46,179 nt of DNA from Sporolactobacillus shoreae (GTDB taxonomy: Bacteria > Bacillota > Bacilli > Bacillales > Sporolactobacillaceae), in assembly GCF_004684935.1 (NCBI RefSeq), contig NZ_SRJD01000022.1:1-46179 (forward strand). The letters run 5' to 3'. A program made the position numbers and the translations under genes. Below, one piece after another: positions 24,533 to 31,862 of this stretch. The notes under the pieces are model-generated. The model searched no databases, had not been told where the DNA came from, and saw nothing but the letters and a program-made list of their open reading frames with translations. Positions within the stretch are counted from its first letter, which is position 1, and each line of letters begins with the position of its first letter.

Positions 24533-24895
24533 TTTTTTAACTGCCCTCCGAATAAAAAAACATCTGGACGATTTCAGCTTTTTCATTCTAACACAGGAAG
24601 AACTCATGAGGATAAGTTGTGAGTAAATTTCTATATTGTTTCAAGGTAAAAATTGCTTCATAAAAAGTATGAGAAAACTTAACAAAAGGCTTGTTTAACA
24701 AAAGGATTTTTTTCTATTGTACCCTATTTTGAAAGGGCTGCCAAAGATGAGCATAACGGCTATAATGAAATTAATATAAAGGCTTTGTTAAAGGTGTCTG
24801 CTGTTTTTTGCTCCAGACGCTCGAATCAATCATGTAACGAAATCAACATTCATTAATAACATAGCCAAAATAAAGGAAATCGGGAGGCACATCGG
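24533..24895. other. Intergenic region before the Gfo/Idh/MocA gene
   Basis: This divergent 363-bp region contains two direct repeats TTAACAAAAGG (24679-24689 and 24695-24705, 16-bp period) and an inverted partial copy near 24783-24794. A TATAAT at 24761-24766 lacks a clear -35. The repeats could be regulator half-sites. No ORF with an SD is seen. Confidence 0.4.
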
Positions 24896-25882
24896 ATGAA
24901 ACTGGCAACAATTGGGACAAGCCGCATTACAGATTCTTTTTTGCGGTCGGTCAAAGCCACGGGAAGAATGACTTATACAACCGCTTATTCCAGATCTGAG
25001 GAGAAGGCGAAAGCTTTTTCAAGGCAGCATGGCGGAGAATTTTGGTTTACTTCAATTGAAGAACTGGCGCAAAGCAGTGAGGTTGATATAGTATATGTTG
25101 CTTCGCCGAACGGCCTTCATTTTACGCAGGTCATGACTTTGCTTGAGGGCGGCAAGCACGTGATTTGTGAGAAGCCGATTTTTGCGACATTAAATGAGTT
25201 TGATCAGGCTTTCAGTTTGGCGGAGAAGAAACATGTCTTTCTTTTCGAAGCAATTCGTAATATCCGGACACCGGTATTTCAGCGCTTGAAAGAGGAACTT
25301 CCCAAGGCAGGGAAAATTCGCTCGGCCGTTTTGCAGCTGATCCAGTATTCATCACGGTATGATGAATTTCTTAAAGGGAATATTACGAACATCTTTTCAC
25401 CTGAATTCGCCGGTGGAGCGCTGGAGGATCTTGGCGTTTACCCGCTCTACGTTGCAGTCGCTTTGTTCGGGGCGCCTGATGACGCGGTGTACTATCCGGT
25501 CAAGCTGTCGAATGGGATAGACGGAAGCGGGACACTCGTACTGAGGTATGACGGATTTGTCTGTACCATTTTGTGCTCCAAGATCGCGCATTCTGATGCG
25601 CCTTCGGAAATTCATGGCGAGAAGGGCACATTCAGCATGAATAATTCTTCAAACATCCGCAGACTGGAATGGACGGACGCCCACACAAAGGAAAAGAGAT
25701 GCGTCACTGAAAATACCTCCGATAATGATAAAATTTATGAGATCGCGCACTTTGCCGATGTGATCGAGCATCAGGACACAGAAGAGTACGTGCGGTTGAA
25801 AATGCTGAGCCGTGAGGTACTCCGGGTGATGGAAAAATCCAGAAAACAGAATGGAATCCTTTTCCCGAATGATCGAGCATAA
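24896..25882 (+). CDS. Gfo/Idh/MocA-family oxidoreductase
   Basis: The 328-residue protein has an N-terminal NAD(P)-binding Rossmann domain (MKLATIGTSRITDSFL, with GTSRIT in place of GxGxxG, as in YulF-type members). The family motif is HVICEKPIFATLNEFDQAF, with the EKP lysine. The C-terminal dimerisation/substrate domain contains GALEDLGVYPLYVAVALFG. ATG 24896 has GGGAGG upstream. Members oxidise or reduce sugar hydroxyls or dihydrodiols; the substrate is unknown. It is followed about 100 bp later by a DUF4097 gene, probably a separate transcript. Confidence 0.9.
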   Translation: MKLATIGTSRITDSFLRSVKATGRMTYTTAYSRSEEKAKAFSRQHGGEFWFTSIEELAQSSEVDIVYVASPNGLHFTQVMTLLEGGKHVICEKPIFATLNEFDQAFSLAEKKHVFLFEAIRNIRTPVFQRLKEELPKAGKIRSAVLQLIQYSSRYDEFLKGNITNIFSPEFAGGALEDLGVYPLYVAVALFGAPDDAVYYPVKLSNGIDGSGTLVLRYDGFVCTILCSKIAHSDAPSEIHGEKGTFSMNNSSNIRRLEWTDAHTKEKRCVTENTSDNDKIYEIAHFADVIEHQDTEEYVRLKMLSREVLRVMEKSRKQNGILFPNDRA

Positions 25883-25990
25883 TGGGTGCCTGAATCCGCT
25901 TCGGAACGGGCTGAAAATCAGACTGTAGACGGATTATCTCTTCACCTTGCTCTTTTATAATGAAAGCATCAGGAAAAGGAGCGGGTGCAC

Positions 25991-26857
25991 ATGAAAATTT
26001 ATCAACAGAGGACGCTTCATGTTGATGGACTGAGCGAGATCCTCGTGACAACTTCATCACTGGATATTGAAATGGTGCAAACAGAGGATCAGATGCTGAC
26101 CGCCGAACTGACAGGCGAGGGAAGCGACGAACTGGCGGGAAGAGTTGAACTGGACGTTCACGCGGAAGGCGATGCGGCGGTGATTCACGTAAGAACAGAA
26201 GGACGTTTTTTTGTGTTCGGTATTACCGGGTCGATCTGGAATAAATGGCTGAAGGCTGTCATTCATGTGCCGGCCCGGATCTATGAGAAAGTCGGGGTCG
26301 CAGGTCAGTCTGGCGATATCAGTATACGCCAGATCATCGCCGGGAAGCTGTCGCTTTCAAGCAAATCAGGTGATATTGCGGTGGAGGATTGCGAGGCGAA
26401 AAGAGATCTTACGGCTGATTCGACAAGTGGCGACATAAGAATTACCGGTGTGTTGGCTAAGGAAAAAGTTTCAGCGCACGCCTCCAGCGGGGATGTTGTG
26501 TTGCGCAGCATCGCTTCTGACTTTTTAGAAGTGGGCACACATTCTGGGGATGTCACTGTCTCCGATTTTCGCGGCAGACTTGCCGCGGGTGCGAGCTCGG
26601 GCGATATCGATCTTAAGAATGACCAGCTGACAGGGGATCTCACCGCACGCGCCAGCAGCGGTGACATCACGATGGCCTTCAGCCAGGAACCGGAATCATT
26701 TGCCATCAATTATCAGGGCTCATCCGGTGAAGGAAAGGTAAGAATCAAGGGCCTTTTATATGAAGAAAAAAGTGAGCACCGGATGATCGGACAGAAAGGT
26801 GACGGACACTACCGGATCGACGTTCGCACGAGTTCCGGGGATTTTGTACTGGAATGA
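25991..26857 (+). CDS. DUF4097-type beta-repeat protein (LiaG/YvlB-like)
   Basis: I used ATG 25991, 9 nt from AAAAGGAG, rather than the GTG at 25985. The 288-residue protein is built of about 20-residue repeats centred on SGD (for example GQSGDISIRQI, KSGDIAVEDCEA, TSGDIRITGVL, SSGDVVLRSIA, HSGDVTVSDF, SSGDIDLKND, SSGDITMAF). This is the DUF4097 pattern predicted to form a beta-helix or adhesin-like solenoid. No signal peptide or membrane segment is present, so it is likely cytoplasmic or associated through partners. In Bacillus such proteins are associated with envelope-stress operons; no such partner lies here. A strong terminator follows. Confidence 0.85.
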   Translation: MKIYQQRTLHVDGLSEILVTTSSLDIEMVQTEDQMLTAELTGEGSDELAGRVELDVHAEGDAAVIHVRTEGRFFVFGITGSIWNKWLKAVIHVPARIYEKVGVAGQSGDISIRQIIAGKLSLSSKSGDIAVEDCEAKRDLTADSTSGDIRITGVLAKEKVSAHASSGDVVLRSIASDFLEVGTHSGDVTVSDFRGRLAAGASSGDIDLKNDQLTGDLTARASSGDITMAFSQEPESFAINYQGSSGEGKVRIKGLLYEEKSEHRMIGQKGDGHYRIDVRTSSGDFVLE

Positions 26858-26885
26858 TCAACTGGTATATCTACTCAGAAGTGAG

Positions 26886-26916
26886 TGCAAAAGCGAACGT
26901 GGCTTTTGCATTTTTC
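26886..26916 (+). terminator. Terminator of the DUF4097 gene
   Basis: TGCAAAAGC (26886-26894) pairs with GCTTTTGCA (26902-26910), followed by TTTTTC. Confidence 0.85.
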
Positions 26917-26946
26917 ATTAGACGAATACAGGGCGGTATCATTTAT

Positions 26947-27030
26947 AAGTCGAGCCGAATTGGCAAAAAGTTGCCCCTAAACCGATGAAAGTCGCCCCAA
27001 ATCGGTCGGAAGTTTCTCCGAATGAGGCGG
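26947..27030 (+). repeat. Four tandem 21-bp repeats (AAGTYGCCCC family)
   Basis: Four contiguous 21-bp units begin at 26947, 26968, 26989 and 27010, with rough consensus AAGTYGCCCCNAATCGGNGG. The second and third are most alike. The array ends at the Shine-Dalgarno of the hydrolase gene at 27048. A related array lies at 38920-39020. The 21-bp period encodes a heptapeptide in one frame, but no start with its own SD supports translation. Confidence 0.75.
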
Positions 27031-27047
27031 AGGGAGACAAAAATATT

Positions 27048-27911
27048 ATGGCTGTTCACTGTTATTTTAAAAAAGTCGGGACAGGGAAGGAATCCATCGT
27101 GTTTTTTCCGGCCGCCGGCTTCTCTGGAATCGAAGGAGAGATCTTTGCAGATTATTTTCATCAAGATTATCAATTATTTCTCTGCGATCTCCCCGGGTAT
27201 GGAAGGAGCAGTGGGTTCGATCAATCCATTAAAACAAAAGACCTGGCCGACTGGGTTATTCAATTTTTTAATGAAGAGAAATTAGACAAAGTTCATCTGA
27301 TCGGGCATTCTGTTGGCGGATTTGTCTGTCTATGTGTGGCTTATCATTATCCGGATCGCGTCAGAAGCCTGACTTTACTTGACAGCGGACATTTCAATCT
27401 GCCGCGTTTTCCTTCTGAAATGGGGAAATCTGCGGTGCTGATGCCTCTGCTCAGTCTGCTGTCCAGGATTTTTAAACGAAAAATATATCCTTTTATCGGA
27501 CGTTACATCCTTCCTTCCATTGAGGACTCATCAGATACAATTGAAACACAAGAGAATTTTCTGAAGTTCTGCCGATGGATGCATTTAAATGATGCAAATC
27601 CATATGTTTCAGAAGCTTTTTTCAAAGCGGCTGTACCATTGAAACAAGCCGGTTTGCCGCTCCACATATGCTTTTATCAGGCAAGGCCCAAAAAGATGTT
27701 ATCCGCCATCCGGATCCCTGTCTGTCTCTTTTATGCTTCATATGAAGGTATTGAGAAGAAAAGGGAACAATTCGAGCGGAAAAATATTAAGTCATTCTTA
27801 AATCAACCCAATATCCGCATTATCAAAGTACCCGGAGCACATTATGTCCTTTGGTCAGAGGAATCGCCGCTGCCCGAGACCGCTGAATTTATTCGCGCCG
27901 CGGGCAATTAG
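27048..27911 (+). CDS. Alpha/beta-fold hydrolase
   Basis: The start is ATG 27048 behind GAGGGAG; an upstream ATG at 26985 falls inside a repeat array and is unlikely. The 287-residue protein has the alpha/beta-hydrolase layout: oxyanion region FFPAAGFSGIEG, LCDLPGYGRSSG, the nucleophile elbow GHSVGGFV (Ser near residue 88), LTLLDSGHF, and a late His in VPGAHYVLW. A helical cap lies in between. No signal peptide. The substrate is unknown. Monocistronic, closed by a 17-bp-stem terminator. Confidence 0.9.
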   Translation: MAVHCYFKKVGTGKESIVFFPAAGFSGIEGEIFADYFHQDYQLFLCDLPGYGRSSGFDQSIKTKDLADWVIQFFNEEKLDKVHLIGHSVGGFVCLCVAYHYPDRVRSLTLLDSGHFNLPRFPSEMGKSAVLMPLLSLLSRIFKRKIYPFIGRYILPSIEDSSDTIETQENFLKFCRWMHLNDANPYVSEAFFKAAVPLKQAGLPLHICFYQARPKKMLSAIRIPVCLFYASYEGIEKKREQFERKNIKSFLNQPNIRIIKVPGAHYVLWSEESPLPETAEFIRAAGN

Positions 27912-27946
27912 TGTGTAAAAATCCAGGCTAATCTACATGAAATAGA

Positions 27947-27996
27947 AATACAGGGCAGTTCGTATTTGTACCTCTTAACGAACTGCCCTGTATTTA
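27947..27996. terminator. Very strong bidirectional terminator
   Basis: A perfect 17-bp stem (27947-27963 with 27978-27994) is flanked by A- and T-rich tails. It lies between the convergent hydrolase and ABC-permease genes. Confidence 0.9.
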
Positions 27997-28032
27997 TCTT
28001 TACCAATTATTGAGACTTGGAAGCTCTGTCGC

Positions 28033-28824
28033 TTAATATACATCAAGCGTTGCGGATTTTTTGGCCAATTTTTCAAGAATGATTAAAAATAAAAAACCGA
28101 TGCACATGTAGACAGCGCCGGTCACAAACTCCATGCCAATCAAATGATAAATGTGGGGAGTTATACGCCCTTCAGCAATCAATCTGCAGGCTTCTATTCC
28201 ACGGGTGACAGGCAACAGATAAGAAATGTTCTGAAGAAAGAAGGGGAGCCGTTCAACCGGGAAGTTCGCTCCGCAAAAAATAAACAAGACGTACATTGAT
28301 AGATTGAGCAATAAGTTCATGTCCGAGACGACAAGACCAAGACTGCCGATGAATAAACCCATTCCCATCGCGGCGAACATACTGATAAGAACCGTGATAA
28401 AAAATAAAAGGATGTTCATGTTGGTCACGTTTAAATGGAATAAAAGAACGCCGATCAAGAGTCCAAGAATGACAGATGACAGTCCGTCAAGTATATGGAA
28501 GAAGGCTCTTCCGACAAAAACGAGAAATTTGTTTGCGGGGGAAGCGATGACCAATTTTAATGTGCCAAAATGACGTTCATTATTCATGACGATCCCGACA
28601 CCGAACAGCGAATTATAGACACTGAGCAGAAAACTGTTGCCAATCAGCCAAGGAGTGACGTCATCGGTATGATAAATATATTTACAAAGCAGAGTAAAAA
28701 AGATCAGCTGCATGATGGGGTTAACCACTTTGACCAACAGATACACTTTTGTATCGAGATAGCCATAGAGAGCCTTATAGGAGAGGAGAGACTGCCGGAA
28801 AAACCTGCCCATGATTCCCGTCAA
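28033..28824 (-). CDS. ABC-2 type permease (second of two)
   Basis: The 263-residue protein has six predicted membrane segments with the ABC-2 plan: a cytosolic N-terminus (FFRQSLLSYKALYGYLDTKVYLL), PLMQ-like entry VVNPIMQLIFFTLL, then VFVGRAFFHILDGLSSVILGLLIG and the terminal CIGFLFLIILEKLAKKSATLDVY. The TTG start at 28824 has GGGGTG 7 nt upstream, one base after the stop of the preceding permease gene. With its partner and the ATPase at 29682 it forms a heterodimeric exporter. It also resembles DrrB-type drug or lipid exporters. Confidence 0.88.
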   Translation of the reverse strand: MTGIMGRFFRQSLLSYKALYGYLDTKVYLLVKVVNPIMQLIFFTLLCKYIYHTDDVTPWLIGNSFLLSVYNSLFGVGIVMNNERHFGTLKLVIASPANKFLVFVGRAFFHILDGLSSVILGLLIGVLLFHLNVTNMNILLFFITVLISMFAAMGMGLFIGSLGLVVSDMNLLLNLSMYVLFIFCGANFPVERLPFFLQNISYLLPVTRGIEACRLIAEGRITPHIYHLIGMEFVTGAVYMCIGFLFLIILEKLAKKSATLDVY

Positions 28825-28825
28825 T

Positions 28826-29611
28826 TTAATGCACCCCCAATGTTCCGTCTATCCGGACACGGCGATCAATTTTCTTAAATAAGACAATCGTTAGAAGAAA
28901 ATAGACAAGAATCAGAATAGAGAGGGCGATCAGATCAAAATAAAAAATCCGGATGTTTTGAATGCCGGCCATACTTTCTCTTAATAATTGTGCTGCCCAG
29001 GTGGGGGACAGAACGTATGCAATAAATTGCAGAGCCTTCGGAAGTACACTGATCGGGAAGACCAGTCCGCATAAGATGTAAATCGGGTATTCCAGACAAT
29101 TCATCAGTATTCGCGCACTTCTTGAAAGGGTAAAAATTAAGCCGATGAGCAGTGAGATAGCTGTAAAAGATAAAATTGAAAGTGTGAACGCACAAAGGAA
29201 TTCAGCCGGATTTTCAATATGAACTTGTAATCCGAAGAGAAACACCACACAAATAGAGCTGAGTACCATTGAAAAAAGACCAAGCAATAAATTTCCTAGA
29301 ACATGGCCCAGAAAGATAAGCCTGAAGTCGCTGGGTGACACATAAATACATTCGAGCGTCCCCATATAACGCTCGCGGTCGATGTCGCCGGCTGAAGAAA
29401 AGATAATACTGCTCCAGAGATTCATTAATCCGGAACTGACCACTATATATTCTCCTGCATGGACTGGATTGGATCCCCTGAGCATCATGTAAAGCAGGAA
29501 TGACAGTAGAATCGGCTGAAAAAGAATGACAAACTGAAACGTCGCTCTGGCGAAGTTTTGTCTGGCATGGACATTTAAACTCGAAAAGATGACGTTAATT
29601 ATTGGTAGCAC
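28826..29611 (-). CDS. ABC-2 type permease (first of two)
   Basis: GTG 29611 lies 6 nt after AAAGGGGTG and is preferred to GTG 29620. The 261-residue protein has six membrane segments. SSGLMNLWSSIIFSSAGDIDRERYMGTLECIYVSPSDFRLIFLGHVLGNLL is the conserved ABC-2 central region, including the E-R-x3-TLE-like motif. It ends in KKIDRRVRIDGTLGVH. It sits between the ATPase and the second permease in one operon. Two non-identical permeases imply a heterodimeric channel; the cargo is unknown. Confidence 0.88.
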   Translation of the reverse strand: MLPIINVIFSSLNVHARQNFARATFQFVILFQPILLSFLLYMMLRGSNPVHAGEYIVVSSGLMNLWSSIIFSSAGDIDRERYMGTLECIYVSPSDFRLIFLGHVLGNLLLGLFSMVLSSICVVFLFGLQVHIENPAEFLCAFTLSILSFTAISLLIGLIFTLSRSARILMNCLEYPIYILCGLVFPISVLPKALQFIAYVLSPTWAAQLLRESMAGIQNIRIFYFDLIALSILILVYFLLTIVLFKKIDRRVRIDGTLGVH

Positions 29612-29681
29612 GGGAAACACCCCTTTCGATAACTTTTCTGAAAGATAATGGTAAGGGTAGCAGGAATGCTAGTGACTGATC

Positions 29682-30677
29682 TCAATGAGGTGATTGGCTG
29701 ACATAATGGATATATACGTCTTCAAGTGTCGCTTCCCGTGTACGGACAGACAGAAGATGTCCTGTCCCAATCAGCGGGAAGAGCTGGGGAAAGACTGTTC
29801 GCGGTTCTTTGCATTGCAGGGATACTGATTCATATTGATCTGTGTGATTTGCACGAATCTGATCAATTTCTTTTATTTGGTTCAATCCCTTTAGCAGGGC
29901 ATCGTCTTTTTCATTTAAATGTAACTCAATAACCGATGTATGCTCTGTTTGAGCTTTCAGATTTGCAGGAGTGTCCAGTGCAACCAGTTTTCCTTTATTA
30001 ACAATAGCGACACGGCCGCAGATCTCATCAGCCTCGTACATATAGTGTGTTGTAATCAGAACGGTTTTCCCCTGCTTCGCAAGCATCTTTACAATGTTTC
30101 TCAGATCCCGCGCTCCAATGGGATCAAGGCCGATCGTCGGTTCGTCAAGAAAAATGATTTCAGGATCATTGACAAGGCACCGCGCGATTTGCAAACGCTG
30201 TTTCATTCCCTTAGAATACGTTTCTACCCGTTCATCCGCATGATCCTTCAGCCCGACAAGTTCCAGCAATTCCGGAATTCGTCTTTTCTTTATCTCGTTG
30301 CTGATATGATACAAGTCGGAAAAGTAATTGAGATTTTCTCTTCCGGTAATCCGCCAATAGAGGCTTCGTTCACCACCAAATACAAAACTGATTCTGGGCC
30401 GCAATGCTTTCGCCTGAGTCATTGGATCAAGGCCTAAAATGGAAACAGATCCACTAGTCGGCGCAAGAAGTGTCGTCAGGATCTTGATGGTCGTTGTTTT
30501 TCCTGCGCCGTTCGCTCCAAGCAAACCGAAAATTTCCCCCTTCTTAACAAAGAAGGAGAGGTTATTAACCGCACGAACGGTATGCTTTTTCTTTCTGAAC
30601 ACACCTTTGTGGGAGACATAGTCTCTTACCAGATTTTGAACCTCAATAATATATTCTGATTGTTTCTCCTGATCCAT
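29682..30677 (-). CDS. ABC exporter ATP-binding protein (DrrA/NatA-like)
   Basis: The 331-residue ATPase has Walker A GANGAGKT, a Q-loop region with FGGERSLYWRITGRENL, the signature YSKGMKQRLQIA (SKGMKQ in place of LSGGQ, common in DrrA-type exporters), Walker B IIFLDEP and the H-loop ITTHYM. The C-terminal 90 residues carry the DrrA-type extension ending in REATLEDVYIHY. ATG 30677 follows GGGGAGAGG. It is first in a three-gene operon with two ABC-2 permeases. A 50-bp perfect palindrome lies 23 bp before its start codon and probably controls it. Confidence 0.93.
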   Translation of the reverse strand: MDQEKQSEYIIEVQNLVRDYVSHKGVFRKKKHTVRAVNNLSFFVKKGEIFGLLGANGAGKTTTIKILTTLLAPTSGSVSILGLDPMTQAKALRPRISFVFGGERSLYWRITGRENLNYFSDLYHISNEIKKRRIPELLELVGLKDHADERVETYSKGMKQRLQIARCLVNDPEIIFLDEPTIGLDPIGARDLRNIVKMLAKQGKTVLITTHYMYEADEICGRVAIVNKGKLVALDTPANLKAQTEHTSVIELHLNEKDDALLKGLNQIKEIDQIRANHTDQYESVSLQCKEPRTVFPQLFPLIGTGHLLSVRTREATLEDVYIHYVSQSPH

Positions 30678-30700
30678 GGACCTCTCCCCATTTCAAGAAA

Positions 30701-30750
30701 ATAAGATATTTATATTATAAGATAATTATCTTATAATATAAATATCTTAT
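30701..30750 (-). promoter_or_regulatory. Perfect 50-bp AT-rich palindrome upstream of the ABC operon
   Basis: Bases 30701-30725 and 30726-30750 are exact reverse complements with no loop. Inside are four copies of ATAAGATA: direct at 30701 and 30717, inverted at 30727 and 30743, at a 16-bp spacing within each arm. TATAAT hexamers occur on both strands. Its place 23 bp before ATG 30677 suggests a promoter/operator for the exporter operon; in RNA it could also form a 25-bp hairpin. Confidence 0.75.
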
Positions 30751-30802
30751 ATGTGAGAACCACTTTTTTTCTTGAATCTACGGTATTAACCTATATGAAT
30801 AC

Positions 30803-30831
30803 AATAAGAAAAACCGGGCAAGCCCGGTTCC
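30803..30831 (-). terminator. Minus-strand terminator-like hairpin
   Basis: AACCGGGC (30812-30819) and GCCCGGTT (30822-30829) form a GC-rich hairpin, followed on the minus strand by TTTTCTTATT. It lies between the TetR gene and the ABC operon promoter and would insulate them. Confidence 0.65.
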
Positions 30832-30874
30832 TAATCATTGATCCTATGTCATTGAGGTGTTGGATCAACACTAC

Positions 30875-30915
30875 GGCTCTTCGCTTTCCGCGGGCGTCTC
30901 GCACCTCCGCTTTGA
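30875..30915 (-). repeat. Internally deleted copy of a dispersed Bacillales repeat
   Basis: On the minus strand the 5' arm AGCGGAGGTGCGAGAC is joined directly to the 3' arm GCCCGCGGAAAGCGA. Both arms match the ends of the full element at 33401-33531, so about 75 nt of the middle are missing. Similar elements are, as I recall, scattered in many Bacillaceae genomes. Confidence 0.6.
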
Positions 30916-30963
30916 ATCTCATTCAAGGCACTGTTTTATTGGACAGATTATACTTCCTTATCT

Positions 30964-30989
30964 TTAAAAAAAGACCTGCCTGAGGCAAG
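30964..30989 (-). terminator. Terminator of the TetR gene
   Basis: On the minus strand CTTGCC-TCA-GGCAGG forms a short stem, followed by TCTTTTTTT. It lies 60 bp after the TetR stop. Confidence 0.55.
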
Positions 30990-31049
30990 CCGTTAGCTGC
31001 AATGCTGTTTTTTTACGTATTTCTAGGAACAGGGTGGTCGAGAATCGCC

Positions 31050-31658
31050 TTAGAAGAAGAGGGGTTCGAGGAAAGTCCTGCTGAAATTGTCGATAATTTC
31101 GTCGGTTGTATATCCTTTTTCCTTCTTCAGGAAAATGTAAACTTTCGGGTTTATTGAGGCCATCAGCGTGTGTGCCGTAAAATCTGCGTTGACCGGTCGC
31201 GCCGCCTCCGCCCGGATCGCTTCTTCAAGAAGTGATCGAATCAATGTGTGCATGAAAACATAGGGTGGTGCCTCATAAAAATTTGTCTTTGCACTTTCAC
31301 ACGTTGAGGTCGAGAAGGAATGAATCGTTTCAAATAACCGCGAATGCCTCTCCAGAAAATAAAGCTGCTTTTTAAACACAGCGAAAAGTTTTTCTTTTAC
31401 GGAAATCGATCCTGCATTTTCCAAATAGTGGCGCACACTATCCTGTAGATCTTGAAAGTTCTCTTTCATTAGATCCATGCAGAGATCTCCTTTGTTGGCA
31501 TAACGGCGATACATGGTTCCCTGTCCGACTTTCGCGGTCTTCGCAATTTGATGCATGCTGACATTCTCAACCCCGTATTTAGAAAACAACGATTCGGTTG
31601 TTTGTAAAATTGATGCGCTAATCTTGTCGTCATCTCTCCGCAATGTATGATCTGGCAT
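31050..31658 (-). CDS. TetR-family repressor of the adjacent efflux gene
   Basis: ATG 31658 follows AAAAGGAG. The 202-residue protein has an N-terminal TetR HTH at about residues 13-60: ILQTTESLFSKYGVENVSMHQIAKTAKVGQGTMYRRYANKGDL. The C-terminal helical ligand domain carries SFSTSTCESAKTNF and ends in FLEPLFF. It is divergent from an LmrB/EmrB-type MFS gene. The intervening region has two identical 14-bp palindromes (CGGACAATTGTCCG), one between -35 and -10, which makes it the probable drug-responsive repressor of both genes. It may also act on the nearby ABC operon, but that promoter has a different palindrome. Confidence 0.9.
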   Translation of the reverse strand: MPDHTLRRDDDKISASILQTTESLFSKYGVENVSMHQIAKTAKVGQGTMYRRYANKGDLCMDLMKENFQDLQDSVRHYLENAGSISVKEKLFAVFKKQLYFLERHSRLFETIHSFSTSTCESAKTNFYEAPPYVFMHTLIRSLLEEAIRAEAARPVNADFTAHTLMASINPKVYIFLKKEKGYTTDEIIDNFSRTFLEPLFF

Positions 31659-31719
31659 GATTCTTCTCCTTTTCAAATCCTGTTTAAGAAAAATGCTTCT
31701 TTCGAGCAGAGTTAATCAG

Positions 31720-31772
31720 TTGACAGGCGGACAATTGTCCGGTACTATTTTCAAGTAACGGACAATTGTCCG
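31720..31772 (+). promoter_or_regulatory. MFS promoter with two identical TetR operators
   Basis: -35 TTGACA (31720-31725), 17 bp, -10 TACTAT (31743-31748). The palindrome CGGACAATTGTCCG occurs at 31728-31741 inside the spacer and again at 31759-31772 just past the predicted start, 31 bp apart. Both copies are perfect. Confidence 0.82.
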
Positions 31773-31862
31773 CAAATCATTACTCTTATTTTAAAGCCTT
31801 GTACGAATCAGGTCAATTCAGGGGGCAGCGATAAGAGACGGAGAACAAATGGAGGGCTTAGA

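Noticed and set aside
26947-27030. CRISPR array
   Set aside because: Units are contiguous with no unique spacers, and no cas genes are near; the same holds for the arrays at 38920 and 44331.
26985-27047. N-terminal extension of the alpha/beta hydrolase (MKVAPNRSEV...)
   Set aside because: It is translated tandem repeat, and the real SD and ATG lie at 27048.
28033-30677. NatAB-type sodium exporter
   Set aside because: The ATPase and two permeases fit DrrAB-like exporters better; nothing points to Na+ specifically, so only a generic exporter is called.
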